From: Clostridiaceae bacterium
GTDB taxonomy: Bacteria; Bacillota; Clostridia; Saccharofermentanales; UBA5734
NCBI GenBank assembly: GCA_012522285.1
Contig: JAAYKS010000277.1
Location: 1 to 7,859, forward strand
Length of the DNA stretch: 7,859 nucleotides
Direction of reading: 5' to 3'
Both the position numbers and the translations under genes were made by a program. The notes under the pieces were generated by a model that saw only the letters and a program-made list of their open reading frames with translations, had not been told where the DNA came from and ran no database searches. The first letter of the stretch is position 1. Each line of letters opens with the position of its first letter. Below, piece after piece: positions 1 to 5,456 of the stretch.

Positions 1-6
1 CACGAC

Positions 7-735
7 GTGCGATTCATCAACCGCCTGGACGCGGTCTTTTTCGACCTGGACGGCACGCTCATCGATTTTCACATCGCGGAGCACCGGAGCATCCTGGCGA
101 TTCTCTCCGCACATGGGGTCGATCCCAGTGAAGAAAATGCGCGCCGTTACGGCGAGATCAACAAGGAGCATTGGGATGCCTACGGCCGGGGTGAGATCTC
201 CAAAGAAGTGCTTCTGACAAGGCGGTTTGAGGTCTTTTTTGCCGAAGCCGGACATCCGCTTGCCGGCGGTACCGATGAAGCCCGCGGGATCGATGCCGCA
301 TACCAGACACTGCTCGCGCGCAACACGGTGCTCCACGAAGGCGCTTTGGATCTGGTACGGTCTCTCCACGGGCGCGTACCGCTGCTCATCGCGACCAACG
401 GCGTCTACCAGACCGCGCTCGCCAAGCTCGAGACCGCTGGGTTGTCGGCATTCTTCCCTTGGGTGGCGGCTTCCGAAACCATCGGCCAACAAAAGCCCGA
501 CCGCGCTTTCTTTTCCGCGGCGCTGGAACTGTGCGGTTGTTCCGATCCCGCGCGGGTGCTGATGGTCGGCGACTTGTGGGAGGCAGACATCGCGGGCGCG
601 GCGTCTTCCGGCCTCAAGACCTGCTGGTTCAACCCGTCGGGCTCCCTCCGCCCCGCGGACGACGCGGCCGGACCGGAAGTACCCGACCTGGAAGTGCGGA
701 CGCTGGAGGAACTCCGGGTCCTGCTGGGCGTCTAG
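7..735 (+). CDS. HAD-superfamily hydrolase, YjjG/YfnB-like (probable nucleotidase)
   Basis: Haloacid dehalogenase-type phosphatase, about 242 aa, expected to be cytosolic and Mg2+-dependent. All HAD motifs are visible. Motif I is FFDLDGT, with nucleophile Asp13 and acid/base Asp15. Motif II is LLIATNG (Thr130, Asn131), followed by Lys163 in QQKPDRAFF. The acidic motif is VGDLWEADIAGA (Asp189, Asp194). Residues of about 20-110 are helical and form the C1-type cap. Length and motif style fit the YjjG/YfnB group, whose characterised members dephosphorylate nucleoside monophosphates, mainly pyrimidine and non-canonical ones. The substrate here is inferred from family only; a phosphoglycolate-phosphatase-like role is the main alternative. 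The GTG at position 7 is the first start in the window, but the frame stays open to the left edge, so the true start could lie upstream and no ribosome binding site can be judged. The gene ends just before a strong hairpin. A cytidine deaminase elsewhere in the window would fit pyrimidine salvage. Confidence 0.85.
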   Translation: MRFINRLDAVFFDLDGTLIDFHIAEHRSILAILSAHGVDPSEENARRYGEINKEHWDAYGRGEISKEVLLTRRFEVFFAEAGHPLAGGTDEARGIDAAYQTLLARNTVLHEGALDLVRSLHGRVPLLIATNGVYQTALAKLETAGLSAFFPWVAASETIGQQKPDRAFFSAALELCGCSDPARVLMVGDLWEADIAGAASSGLKTCWFNPSGSLRPADDAAGPEVPDLEVRTLEELRVLLGV

Positions 736-745
736 ACAGCGCGAA

Positions 746-772
746 AACGGCGGCCCGCAGGAGGCCGCCGTT
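746..772. terminator. Bidirectional hairpin terminator
   Basis: A perfect 10-bp stem (746-755 with 763-772) encloses a 7-nt loop. It lies 10 nt after the stop of the HAD gene and 21 nt beyond the stop of the minus-strand remnant. The plus-side tail is only moderately T-rich (TTGCTCTTTA). The minus-side tail is TTTT followed by CGC. The hairpin therefore fits a shared terminator for two converging transcripts. Confidence 0.75.
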
Positions 773-793
773 GCTCTTTATCGCCAGACAAGA

Positions 794-1021
794 TCAGTCC
801 AGCGGCATGTCCACCAGCGCCTGCTCGATCTGTTCCCGCTGTTCTCCTGTGAGCGACAGGAACGGTTTCCGCGGATCGCCGGCCGCAAGGCCTTGTTTTT
901 GTAGTACGAATTTGATCGCAGCGATCGGCCCGCCTCCTGAGATCGCGTTGATCAGACGGCTTCCGCGTTCGGCCAGTGTTCGCGCCTCTTCCGCACGACC
1001 CGCCAGCGAAGCCTCGTACAC
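794..1021 (-). pseudogene. C-terminal remnant of a DapA/NanA-family (DHDPS/N-acetylneuraminate lyase) protein
   Basis: The frame encodes about 75 residues that resemble the extreme C-terminus of class I pyruvate-dependent aldolases of the dihydrodipicolinate synthase/N-acetylneuraminate lyase family. The pattern is a YEASLAG-EEAR helix, a LINAI helix, IAAIKFVLQKQGL (the family's usual K-AL-LLG helix), a RKPFLSL segment, and a final EQREQIEQAL helix. Full family members are about 290-310 aa, so the whole TIM barrel is missing, including the Schiff-base Lys, the catalytic Tyr and the GxxGE motif. The frame runs open a further 21 codons upstream to a TAA at 1085-1087, but family-like sequence fades around 1025-1040. 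Beyond that lies the promoter region of the next gene. The only in-frame start near this point is a GTG at 1019-1021 with no Shine-Dalgarno sequence, so independent translation is unlikely. I read it as a deletion remnant still carrying its own terminator. A small stand-alone protein is the less likely alternative. Confidence 0.7.
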
Positions 1022-1123
1022 ATGTTTCCAGAAGGATAAAAAAGCAGTTGAAGGTGCTCCCGATCGCTCGTGTCGATTTTCATCTTACCACGCGAACTCC
1101 GGGCGGACATCTCGAATCCGGAC

Positions 1124-1152
1124 AAGTTCACACGCGTCAGGTGCGATATAAT
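1124..1152 (+). promoter_or_regulatory. Probable sigma-A-type promoter for the first aldo/keto reductase
   Basis: A perfect TATAAT -10 box lies at 1147-1152, 43 nt before the ATG at 1196. At the standard 17-nt spacing the -35 position (1124-1129) reads AAGTTC, a poor match to TTGACA, so the promoter is defined mainly by its -10 box. Transcription would start near 1159 and give a short leader of about 37 nt carrying the ribosome binding site. Confidence 0.5.
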
Positions 1153-1181
1153 GGACAGGTGCCAAAATACACAACGACCAC

Positions 1182-1187
1182 AGGAGG
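1182..1187 (+). promoter_or_regulatory. Ribosome binding site (AGGAGG) fixing the AKR start
   Basis: A full-consensus AGGAGG lies 8 nt before the ATG at 1196. It selects this start over upstream in-frame codons (the frame is open from 1070), which would also lie upstream of the TATAAT promoter. Confidence 0.85.
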
Positions 1188-1195
1188 ACTCCAAC

Positions 1196-2074
1196 ATGAT
1201 CAATCGTATCGACGAATGCACCACCTTGCGCAACGGTGTGAAAATGCCGTGGTTTGGGCTGGGCGTCTGGCAGGTTCAGGACGAGGATACCCTTATCCAG
1301 GCCGTTCACGCCGCAGTGCGAGCCGGATACCGCTCTCTCGACACCGCCCGCGCCTATGTGAACGAAGATATGGTCGGGAAAGCGCTGGCGACCTCGCCGG
1401 TGCCGCGCGACCAGATCTTTCTCACCACCAAGCTCTGGAACGGCGACCAGGGATATGACAGCGGACTGCAAGAGTATGACCAGTCGTGCAGACTCCTCGT
1501 CACCGATGTTATCGACCTCTACCTGATCCGCTGGCCGGTCCAGGTGATTGACAAATATGTCGACTCCTGGAAAGCGCTGGTGCGCCTGTACGAGGAGAAG
1601 CGGGTTCGTGCGATCGGCGTGTGCAATTTCAAAAAGCATCACATCGAGCGTCTGGTCGCGGAGACCGGTGTGGCCCCGATGGTCAACCAGGTCGAATGCC
1701 ACCCGCTGTTCCCGCAGAACGAGATGCTCGCTTACTGCCGGGAGAACGGAATCCAGATGGAAGCCTACTCCCCGCTGCTCAACGGGCGCCTGTCCACCAT
1801 CGCGCCGGTCCTCGAGCCGATCGCGCGCAAGCACGGCAAGACCGCGGCCCAGGTCATCCTTCGCTGGCAGCTCGACCGCGAAGTGGTCGTGATCCCGAAA
1901 TCCGTCCATGAGAACCGCATCATTGAGAACGGCAGCATCTTCGATTTCGCATTGGACGCCGACGACAAAGCCGCCATCGCAGCGCTTGAGAACGGCACCC
2001 ATTTCCTCCCCGATCCGGACGAGATGTCGTTCCACGGCAAGCCCGGAACGATGCCGAAAAAAGACAAGAAATAG
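1196..2074 (+). CDS. Aldo/keto reductase (AKR5-like) with catalytic His replaced by Arg
   Basis: NAD(P)H-dependent carbonyl reductase with an (alpha/beta)8 barrel, 292 aa, the normal length for the 2,5-diketo-D-gluconate reductase/glyoxal reductase group. Visible family marks are the N-terminal LRNGVKMPWFGLGVWQV strand, RSLDTARAYVNED with catalytic Asp49 and Tyr54, LTTKLWN with Lys79, GVCNF near 141-145, VNQVECHP near 163-170, EAYSPL near 189-194, and the cofactor-phosphate segment VIPKSVHENRIIEN near 232-245. The fourth tetrad residue is unusual: the family motif DLYLIHWP reads DLYLIRWP, so His112 is Arg, from a single CGC codon at 1529-1531. Everything else is intact, so this looks like a point change and not decay. 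It may alter pH optimum, substrate range or activity. The physiological substrate cannot be told from sequence. The start is fixed by AGGAGG and a TATAAT box. The gene is followed by a separate promoter, so it is probably not in a simple operon with the next AKR. Confidence 0.92.
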   Translation: MINRIDECTTLRNGVKMPWFGLGVWQVQDEDTLIQAVHAAVRAGYRSLDTARAYVNEDMVGKALATSPVPRDQIFLTTKLWNGDQGYDSGLQEYDQSCRLLVTDVIDLYLIRWPVQVIDKYVDSWKALVRLYEEKRVRAIGVCNFKKHHIERLVAETGVAPMVNQVECHPLFPQNEMLAYCRENGIQMEAYSPLLNGRLSTIAPVLEPIARKHGKTAAQVILRWQLDREVVVIPKSVHENRIIENGSIFDFALDADDKAAIAALENGTHFLPDPDEMSFHGKPGTMPKKDKK

Positions 2075-2123
2075 CCTCACTTTCCGCTGCCGTCCGTTCA
2101 TAATAATGGAGGCGAACAATTGT

Positions 2124-2153
2124 TTGACAACGCTCGTTCCGGAGTGGTACGCT
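2124..2153 (+). promoter_or_regulatory. Probable promoter of the Fe-S aldo/keto reductase
   Basis: A perfect TTGACA (2124-2129) is followed after 18 nt by TACGCT (2148-2153). The latter is preceded by TG at 2145-2146, giving an extended -10 (TGG-TACGCT). A start near 2160 would place a roughly 90-nt leader before the ATG at 2250, with the leader hairpin beginning about 30 nt in. Confidence 0.5.
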
Positions 2154-2189
2154 CTCAAACGAGTGACAAATCGATGGATCCGCCGCACG

Positions 2190-2215
2190 ACGGAGGTGTC
2201 ACCCGACACCTCCGT
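2190..2215 (+). terminator. Leader hairpin, possible attenuator or read-through terminator
   Basis: A perfect 11-bp stem (2190-2200 with 2205-2215) has a 4-nt ACCC loop and is followed by TTGCTC. It lies 115 nt after the first AKR's stop, but downstream of the TTGACA promoter and only 34 nt before the next start codon. Two readings are possible: a terminator for the first AKR that the second gene's transcript must also pass, or an attenuator/5' stabilising stem of the second gene. The left arm contains GGAGGTG, a Shine-Dalgarno-like string locked in the stem. No T-run of the length expected for a strong intrinsic terminator follows. Confidence 0.55.
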
Positions 2216-2249
2216 TTGCTCATGGCTGCAAGAGCCGGAAAGGAACCCT

Positions 2250-3404
2250 ATGCAATACCGAAAACTGGGACGCACCGGAATGGATGTCTCCGTCGTGGGA
2301 CTCGGGCTGGAGCATCTGGAGAAAGCCGATCAGGCTACCGTCCACGACGTACTGTCCCGTTTGATCGACGCCGGCGGAAATTACATCGACCTCTTCATGG
2401 GATCCCCCGACATCCGAGACCGTGTGGGTGCCGCGCTGCGCGGCCGCAGGGAGCGTCTCCTGATCCAGGGCCACATCGGTGCCGTCTGGCAGGACAACCA
2501 GTATGGGCGCTCCAGGGAACCTGCGCTTTGCCGGACGTTTGTCGACGACCTGCTCCGCCGCCTGGCCACCGACTATGTGGACGTTCTGATGATCCATTTT
2601 GTCGACGACGCGGACGAGTGGGACCGCCTGCTCGCACCGGGCGAAATCATGGACATCGCGCGGCAGTACCGGGACGCGGGTCATGCCCGCGCGATCGGAC
2701 TCAGTTCGCACGTGCCTTCCGTCGCCAGACGCGCGGTCGAGACCGGACTGATCGATGTCCTGATGTTCCCGGTCAACCCGATCTTCGACTCGATCCGCGG
2801 GGACAGGAACATCGAGGCACTGTTCAACCCCGAGACGTTCGAAGCGCACGGTTTGGGGGCGGACCGGGAGCGGGCCGCGTTGTACGACGCGTGTGAACGC
2901 CACGGTACCGCGATCGTCTCGATGAAAACCTATGCCGCCGGCTGGCTTCTCGGTGGCAACAGCGACCTCCATCTCAAGATGACTCCCGCGCAGTGCATCC
3001 AGTACGCGCTGGATCGGCCCGGGGTCGCTGCTGCCCTCCCCGGCTGCCGGACGGTGGAAGAGATGGACGCCGCCCTGTCCTATGTCACCTCCACCCCGGA
3101 AGAGCGGGACTATGCGCAAGTGCTGGCGGATTCGCTGCTGTGGAACCAGACAAACCGCTGTATGTACTGCAACCACTGTCTCCCCTGCCCGGTCGGCATC
3201 GACATCGGCGAAATCACCCGGCTCATGGACCGGATGGAAGCCCCGGAGTCCGGCTTTGATCCCGCGGTTTTGCGCACTTCCTACGCGGCACTCCCCGCTT
3301 CCGCGGGAGACTGCATCGCCTGCGGCGTGTGCGAATCCCGTTGCCCCTTTGGAGTCGGCGTAAGCCGGAACATGGAGCGTGCGGCCGCGGTGGTCGGCAG
3401 ATAG
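2250..3404 (+). CDS. Aldo/keto reductase-fold protein with C-terminal 4Fe-4S dicluster (COG1453-like)
   Basis: A 384-aa predicted oxidoreductase. Residues of about 1-290 form an AKR-type barrel, starting MQYRKLGRTGMDVSVVGLG and including AIGLSSH near 148-154. Residues of about 300-370 carry two ferredoxin-like motifs: CxxCxxCxxCP (Cys304, 307, 310, 313) and CxxCxxCxxxCP (Cys355, 358, 361, 365). These are enough ligands for two 4Fe-4S clusters, so electrons probably pass between the barrel and a ferredoxin or flavodoxin-type partner. The classical AKR tetrad is incomplete. Asp47 (YIDLF) and His116 (LMIHF) are in place, but the Tyr position after Asp is not Tyr, and the usual Lys strand reads LLIQGHIG. 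This pattern is, to my knowledge, shared by a divergent clostridial subgroup, so it need not be a defect. Substrate is unknown. The ATG at 2250 follows AGGA (2241-2244) by 5 nt and aligns with the family N-terminus. The gene has its own promoter and leader hairpin and ends 30 nt before a bidirectional terminator. Confidence 0.88.
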   Translation: MQYRKLGRTGMDVSVVGLGLEHLEKADQATVHDVLSRLIDAGGNYIDLFMGSPDIRDRVGAALRGRRERLLIQGHIGAVWQDNQYGRSREPALCRTFVDDLLRRLATDYVDVLMIHFVDDADEWDRLLAPGEIMDIARQYRDAGHARAIGLSSHVPSVARRAVETGLIDVLMFPVNPIFDSIRGDRNIEALFNPETFEAHGLGADRERAALYDACERHGTAIVSMKTYAAGWLLGGNSDLHLKMTPAQCIQYALDRPGVAAALPGCRTVEEMDAALSYVTSTPEERDYAQVLADSLLWNQTNRCMYCNHCLPCPVGIDIGEITRLMDRMEAPESGFDPAVLRTSYAALPASAGDCIACGVCESRCPFGVGVSRNMERAAAVVGR

Positions 3405-3434
3405 CTGACTGCCTCCCAAAGATTTCGCGATAAG

Positions 3435-3470
3435 AACAGCCCCGTCGCCTTGTATGGCGGCGGGGCTGTT
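3435..3470. terminator. Bidirectional terminator between Fe-S AKR and hflC
   Basis: A 15-bp stem (3435-3449 with 3456-3470) contains one G-T wobble and has a 6-nt loop. It sits between the convergent stops at 3404 (plus) and 3497 (minus). The plus side continues TGTAGTG and the minus side CTTATCG. Neither tail is a strong T-tract, but the stem is very GC-rich and its position is right for both transcripts. Confidence 0.8.
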
Positions 3471-3496
3471 TGTAGTGTGTCCGGTGAGCAAAGGTG

Positions 3497-4432
3497 CTAC
3501 TTTGCCCCTCCCAGGTAACCGATGAAGTCGTTCTCGGGATCGAGGAATACAGTGGTGTCCTCCAGTTCGCTGAACGCCTGCATCCGGTTGATGAAGCGAT
3601 AGAATTCGAGATCCGCGGAGATCGCGTCTTCGAAGATCCGGACCGCCTCTGCATCCGCTTCGGCTTTGATCGAGGCAGCGGTTTCGGTGGCAACCGCGAT
3701 CGTCTCTTTGCGAATTCGGTCGGTTTCCGCCTTGCTCTGCTTGAGCTGCGAATCACCTTCCGCGATCAGCTTTTCGGACTCTTTCTGGATTTCCTGGACC
3801 ATCTTCTGCTCGATCGACTCGATGTTCGCCTGCGGGAAGTTTTTACGGTAGATCCCGATGTCGATGATCCGGACGCCGAAGGTCTCGACCAGTACGGTAT
3901 TGAGCGTATCCATATTGGCGGAAATCGCAGTAGTAACCCGTGTGGTGTCAAAGAACTCGTTGAACCGGAGAGTGTTTGCCGTCTGGATCACAGCCGGGTA
4001 CACCCGGTCGTCCATCAGGCGGTTGCCGTTCGACAAGGTGCCCAGCGTCATGTCAAACAGCGCCGGATTGACCACCCGGTATTGCGCAAACATGCTCAGG
4101 TCGATCCGCCGGCTGTCAAACGTGTTGATCGTGGCGGTTTCCGAGGTGTACGTCATGGATTTTGCGTTGAAGGTCTTCACGTCGTCCATGAACGGTATGC
4201 AGAAATTGAGTCCCTTTTTGGTAAGTACATTGATGTCCAGCCCGCGCGACGCAAAGGTGGCACGGACACTTTCGGCCTCGTTGGCATCCACGACCACGCG
4301 GTCGATTTTGCCGAAGCGTTTGACCACGGCGGTCTCGTCTTCCCGTACGGAGTACGTGAAGAGGTTAAGCAGGATGATCGCCAGCAGAAATGCGCCCGCG
4401 GCGATCAGGAGTCCTTTGAATTCTTTACCCAC
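3497..4432 (-). CDS. hflC: SPFH/band-7 membrane protein HflC
   Basis: HflC partners HflK in a large membrane complex that in Escherichia coli surrounds and modulates the FtsH protease. From the chosen GTG it has 311 aa (E. coli HflC is about 334). A single N-terminal membrane segment (residues of about 7-24, GLLIAAGAFLLAIILLNL) is followed by the SPFH domain (VREDETAVVKRFGKI through FGVRIIDIGIYRKNFP). Next come an Ala/Glu/Lys-rich coiled coil (about 205-270) and the typical HflC tail, EFYRFINRMQAF followed by FLDPENDFIGYL. The usually short loop between RFGKI and GLNFCIPF is about 17 residues longer than in E. coli. Three starts are possible: ATG 4489, GTG 4441 and GTG 4432. I chose 4432 because AGGGGGTG at 4439-4446 (7 of 8 to consensus) lies 6 nt upstream, and the overlap with hflK shrinks to 8 nt (GTGGGTAA), a translational-coupling arrangement. 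The ATG at 4489 has no Shine-Dalgarno sequence. It is the last gene of the minus-strand cluster. Confidence 0.9.
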   Translation of the reverse strand: MGKEFKGLLIAAGAFLLAIILLNLFTYSVREDETAVVKRFGKIDRVVVDANEAESVRATFASRGLDINVLTKKGLNFCIPFMDDVKTFNAKSMTYTSETATINTFDSRRIDLSMFAQYRVVNPALFDMTLGTLSNGNRLMDDRVYPAVIQTANTLRFNEFFDTTRVTTAISANMDTLNTVLVETFGVRIIDIGIYRKNFPQANIESIEQKMVQEIQKESEKLIAEGDSQLKQSKAETDRIRKETIAVATETAASIKAEADAEAVRIFEDAISADLEFYRFINRMQAFSELEDTTVFLDPENDFIGYLGGAK

Positions 4433-5441
4433 CGGTGACACCCCCTTCCCCAACCGCAGTGCCGGCTTTGGCAGCGTCTTGCGTGTCATTGATGTTGTAG
4501 AACTTGTAGAATGAGCCGTCGCCCGTGGTGGCGATCACGATGCGGTTGTTCTCGAGGAACAAGCGCATGCTTTCGGTGTACATCTTCTCCATCACGAGTT
4601 CGGGATTGCGCTGGTATTCTGTCAGCAGCGCCTTGAACTGTGCGACCTCGGCTCGGGCGTCCGCGAGGATGCTGGCCTTGTAACCCTTGGATTCCTCCAC
4701 CAGCTGGAACGCGTCGGCTTCGGCTTGCGGCACGACCGTGTTGGAGTACTTCTGTGCTTCCTCGATCCGGGAGTTGCGGTGCTGGTTTGCGCGCTCAATC
4801 TCACGGTAAGCAGTGTCGACCGCAGGAAGCAGCGAGGTGTTTTGCGTCTTGACCTCGATGATCCGGATGCCGGACTCATATGCGTTGAGCTTGCTCTGGA
4901 TCTCGGGGCGGATGAGGCTGTCAATCGTCGCCTTGTCGGTCAACGCTTCGTCGAGTGTGACCGACTGCATGACATTGCGCAGCGCGTCTTCCAGGATCAG
5001 CCGGATCGCCCGCTCCGGGTCTTCCACCGAAAACAAGTAGTCGACCGGATTCTCGACCTGATACTCAACCGTCAGTTCGGTCAGAACCAGTGAGCTGTTG
5101 TTGCCGACCGCCTCGACAATCACGGTCTGCTCCTCTTCGACATCGGAATAGCTGCTATCCGAAACGGTGCGAAATCCGTACTCAATCTTGTAGCGCTGTT
5201 CCAGCGACACGGTGTGAGCGCTCTCGATCAAGGGAATCTTGAAATTGATGCCTGCTTGCTCTTCGACCCGAATGACATGTCCAAACCGGGTGATGACAAT
5301 CGCCTGCCCGGAATCGACTTTGTAAATGCCGGTCAATCCGATGATGACCAGGACCACCACAAGGGCGATCGGCAGGAAGCGGCGCACCAGCGGCATGGCG
5401 CGGCGCACGGCTTCCTGTGCTTCGTTGTTTCTGTTATCCAA
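4425..5441 (-). CDS. hflK: SPFH/band-7 membrane protein HflK
   Basis: HflK is the other subunit of the HflK-HflC complex, anchored in the cytoplasmic membrane. It has 338 aa. A short charged N-terminus (1-22) is followed by a membrane helix (about 23-40, LPIALVVVLVIIGLTGIY) and the SPFH domain, recognisable from VDSGQAIVITRFG, GINFKIPLIESAHTVSL, ELTVEYQVENPVDYLF and ALRNVMQSVTLDEALT. A long coiled coil follows (about 205-275, including AYREIERANQHRNSRIEEA and VVPQAEADA). The tail MEKMYTESMRLFLENNRIVI is typical of HflK. It lacks the Gly/Pro-rich N-terminal extension of proteobacterial HflK, which explains its shorter length (E. coli about 419 aa). It ends in a Gly-rich tail whose coding overlaps the hflC start. 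The start is TTG at 5439-5441, supported by GGGAGG at 5448-5453 with a 6-nt spacer. The gene begins 15 nt after garR. Confidence 0.92.
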   Translation of the reverse strand: MDNRNNEAQEAVRRAMPLVRRFLPIALVVVLVIIGLTGIYKVDSGQAIVITRFGHVIRVEEQAGINFKIPLIESAHTVSLEQRYKIEYGFRTVSDSSYSDVEEEQTVIVEAVGNNSSLVLTELTVEYQVENPVDYLFSVEDPERAIRLILEDALRNVMQSVTLDEALTDKATIDSLIRPEIQSKLNAYESGIRIIEVKTQNTSLLPAVDTAYREIERANQHRNSRIEEAQKYSNTVVPQAEADAFQLVEESKGYKASILADARAEVAQFKALLTEYQRNPELVMEKMYTESMRLFLENNRIVIATTGDGSFYKFYNINDTQDAAKAGTAVGEGGVTGG

Positions 5442-5447
5442 TGGGAA

Positions 5448-5453
5448 CCTCCC
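5448..5453 (-). promoter_or_regulatory. Ribosome binding site deciding the TTG start of hflK
   Basis: On the minus strand GGGAGG, preceded by an A-run, lies 6 nt before TTG (5441-5439). The site sits in the 15-nt gap after garR and supports the unusual TTG start over later in-frame codons, which would cut into the membrane anchor region. Confidence 0.7.
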
Positions 5454-5456
5454 TTT

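Noticed and set aside
459..1151. Long plus-strand open frame overlapping the HAD gene and the DapA remnant
   Set aside because: It is Arg-rich and low in complexity, out of frame with the HAD gene, runs through its terminator, and has no family resemblance. It is a by-product of high GC.
952..1233. Minus-strand frame covering the AKR promoter and part of the DapA remnant
   Set aside because: It starts inside the AKR coding sequence, has no ribosome site, and is out of frame with the recognisable DapA-like residues.
1085..2275. Long minus-strand open frame opposite the first AKR
   Set aside because: It is antisense to a clear AKR, lacks a recognisable domain, and its composition is that expected from the complement of a GC-rich gene.
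2120..2896. TTG-started plus-strand frame preceded by GGAGG at 2108-2112
   Set aside because: The ribosome site and spacing look good, but the frame overlaps the Fe-S AKR out of phase for over 600 nt and its translation is Arg/Pro-rich without any domain. At most a short leader peptide could be made by read-through transcripts.
3494..4438. Long plus-strand open frame opposite hflC
   Set aside because: It is the complement of a well-recognised SPFH gene, with no ribosome binding site or domain.
4433..4489. Longer hflC from ATG 4489
   Set aside because: There is no Shine-Dalgarno sequence upstream, it gives a 65-nt overlap with hflK, and the extra residues are not part of the normal HflC anchor. 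GTG 4432 is better supported.
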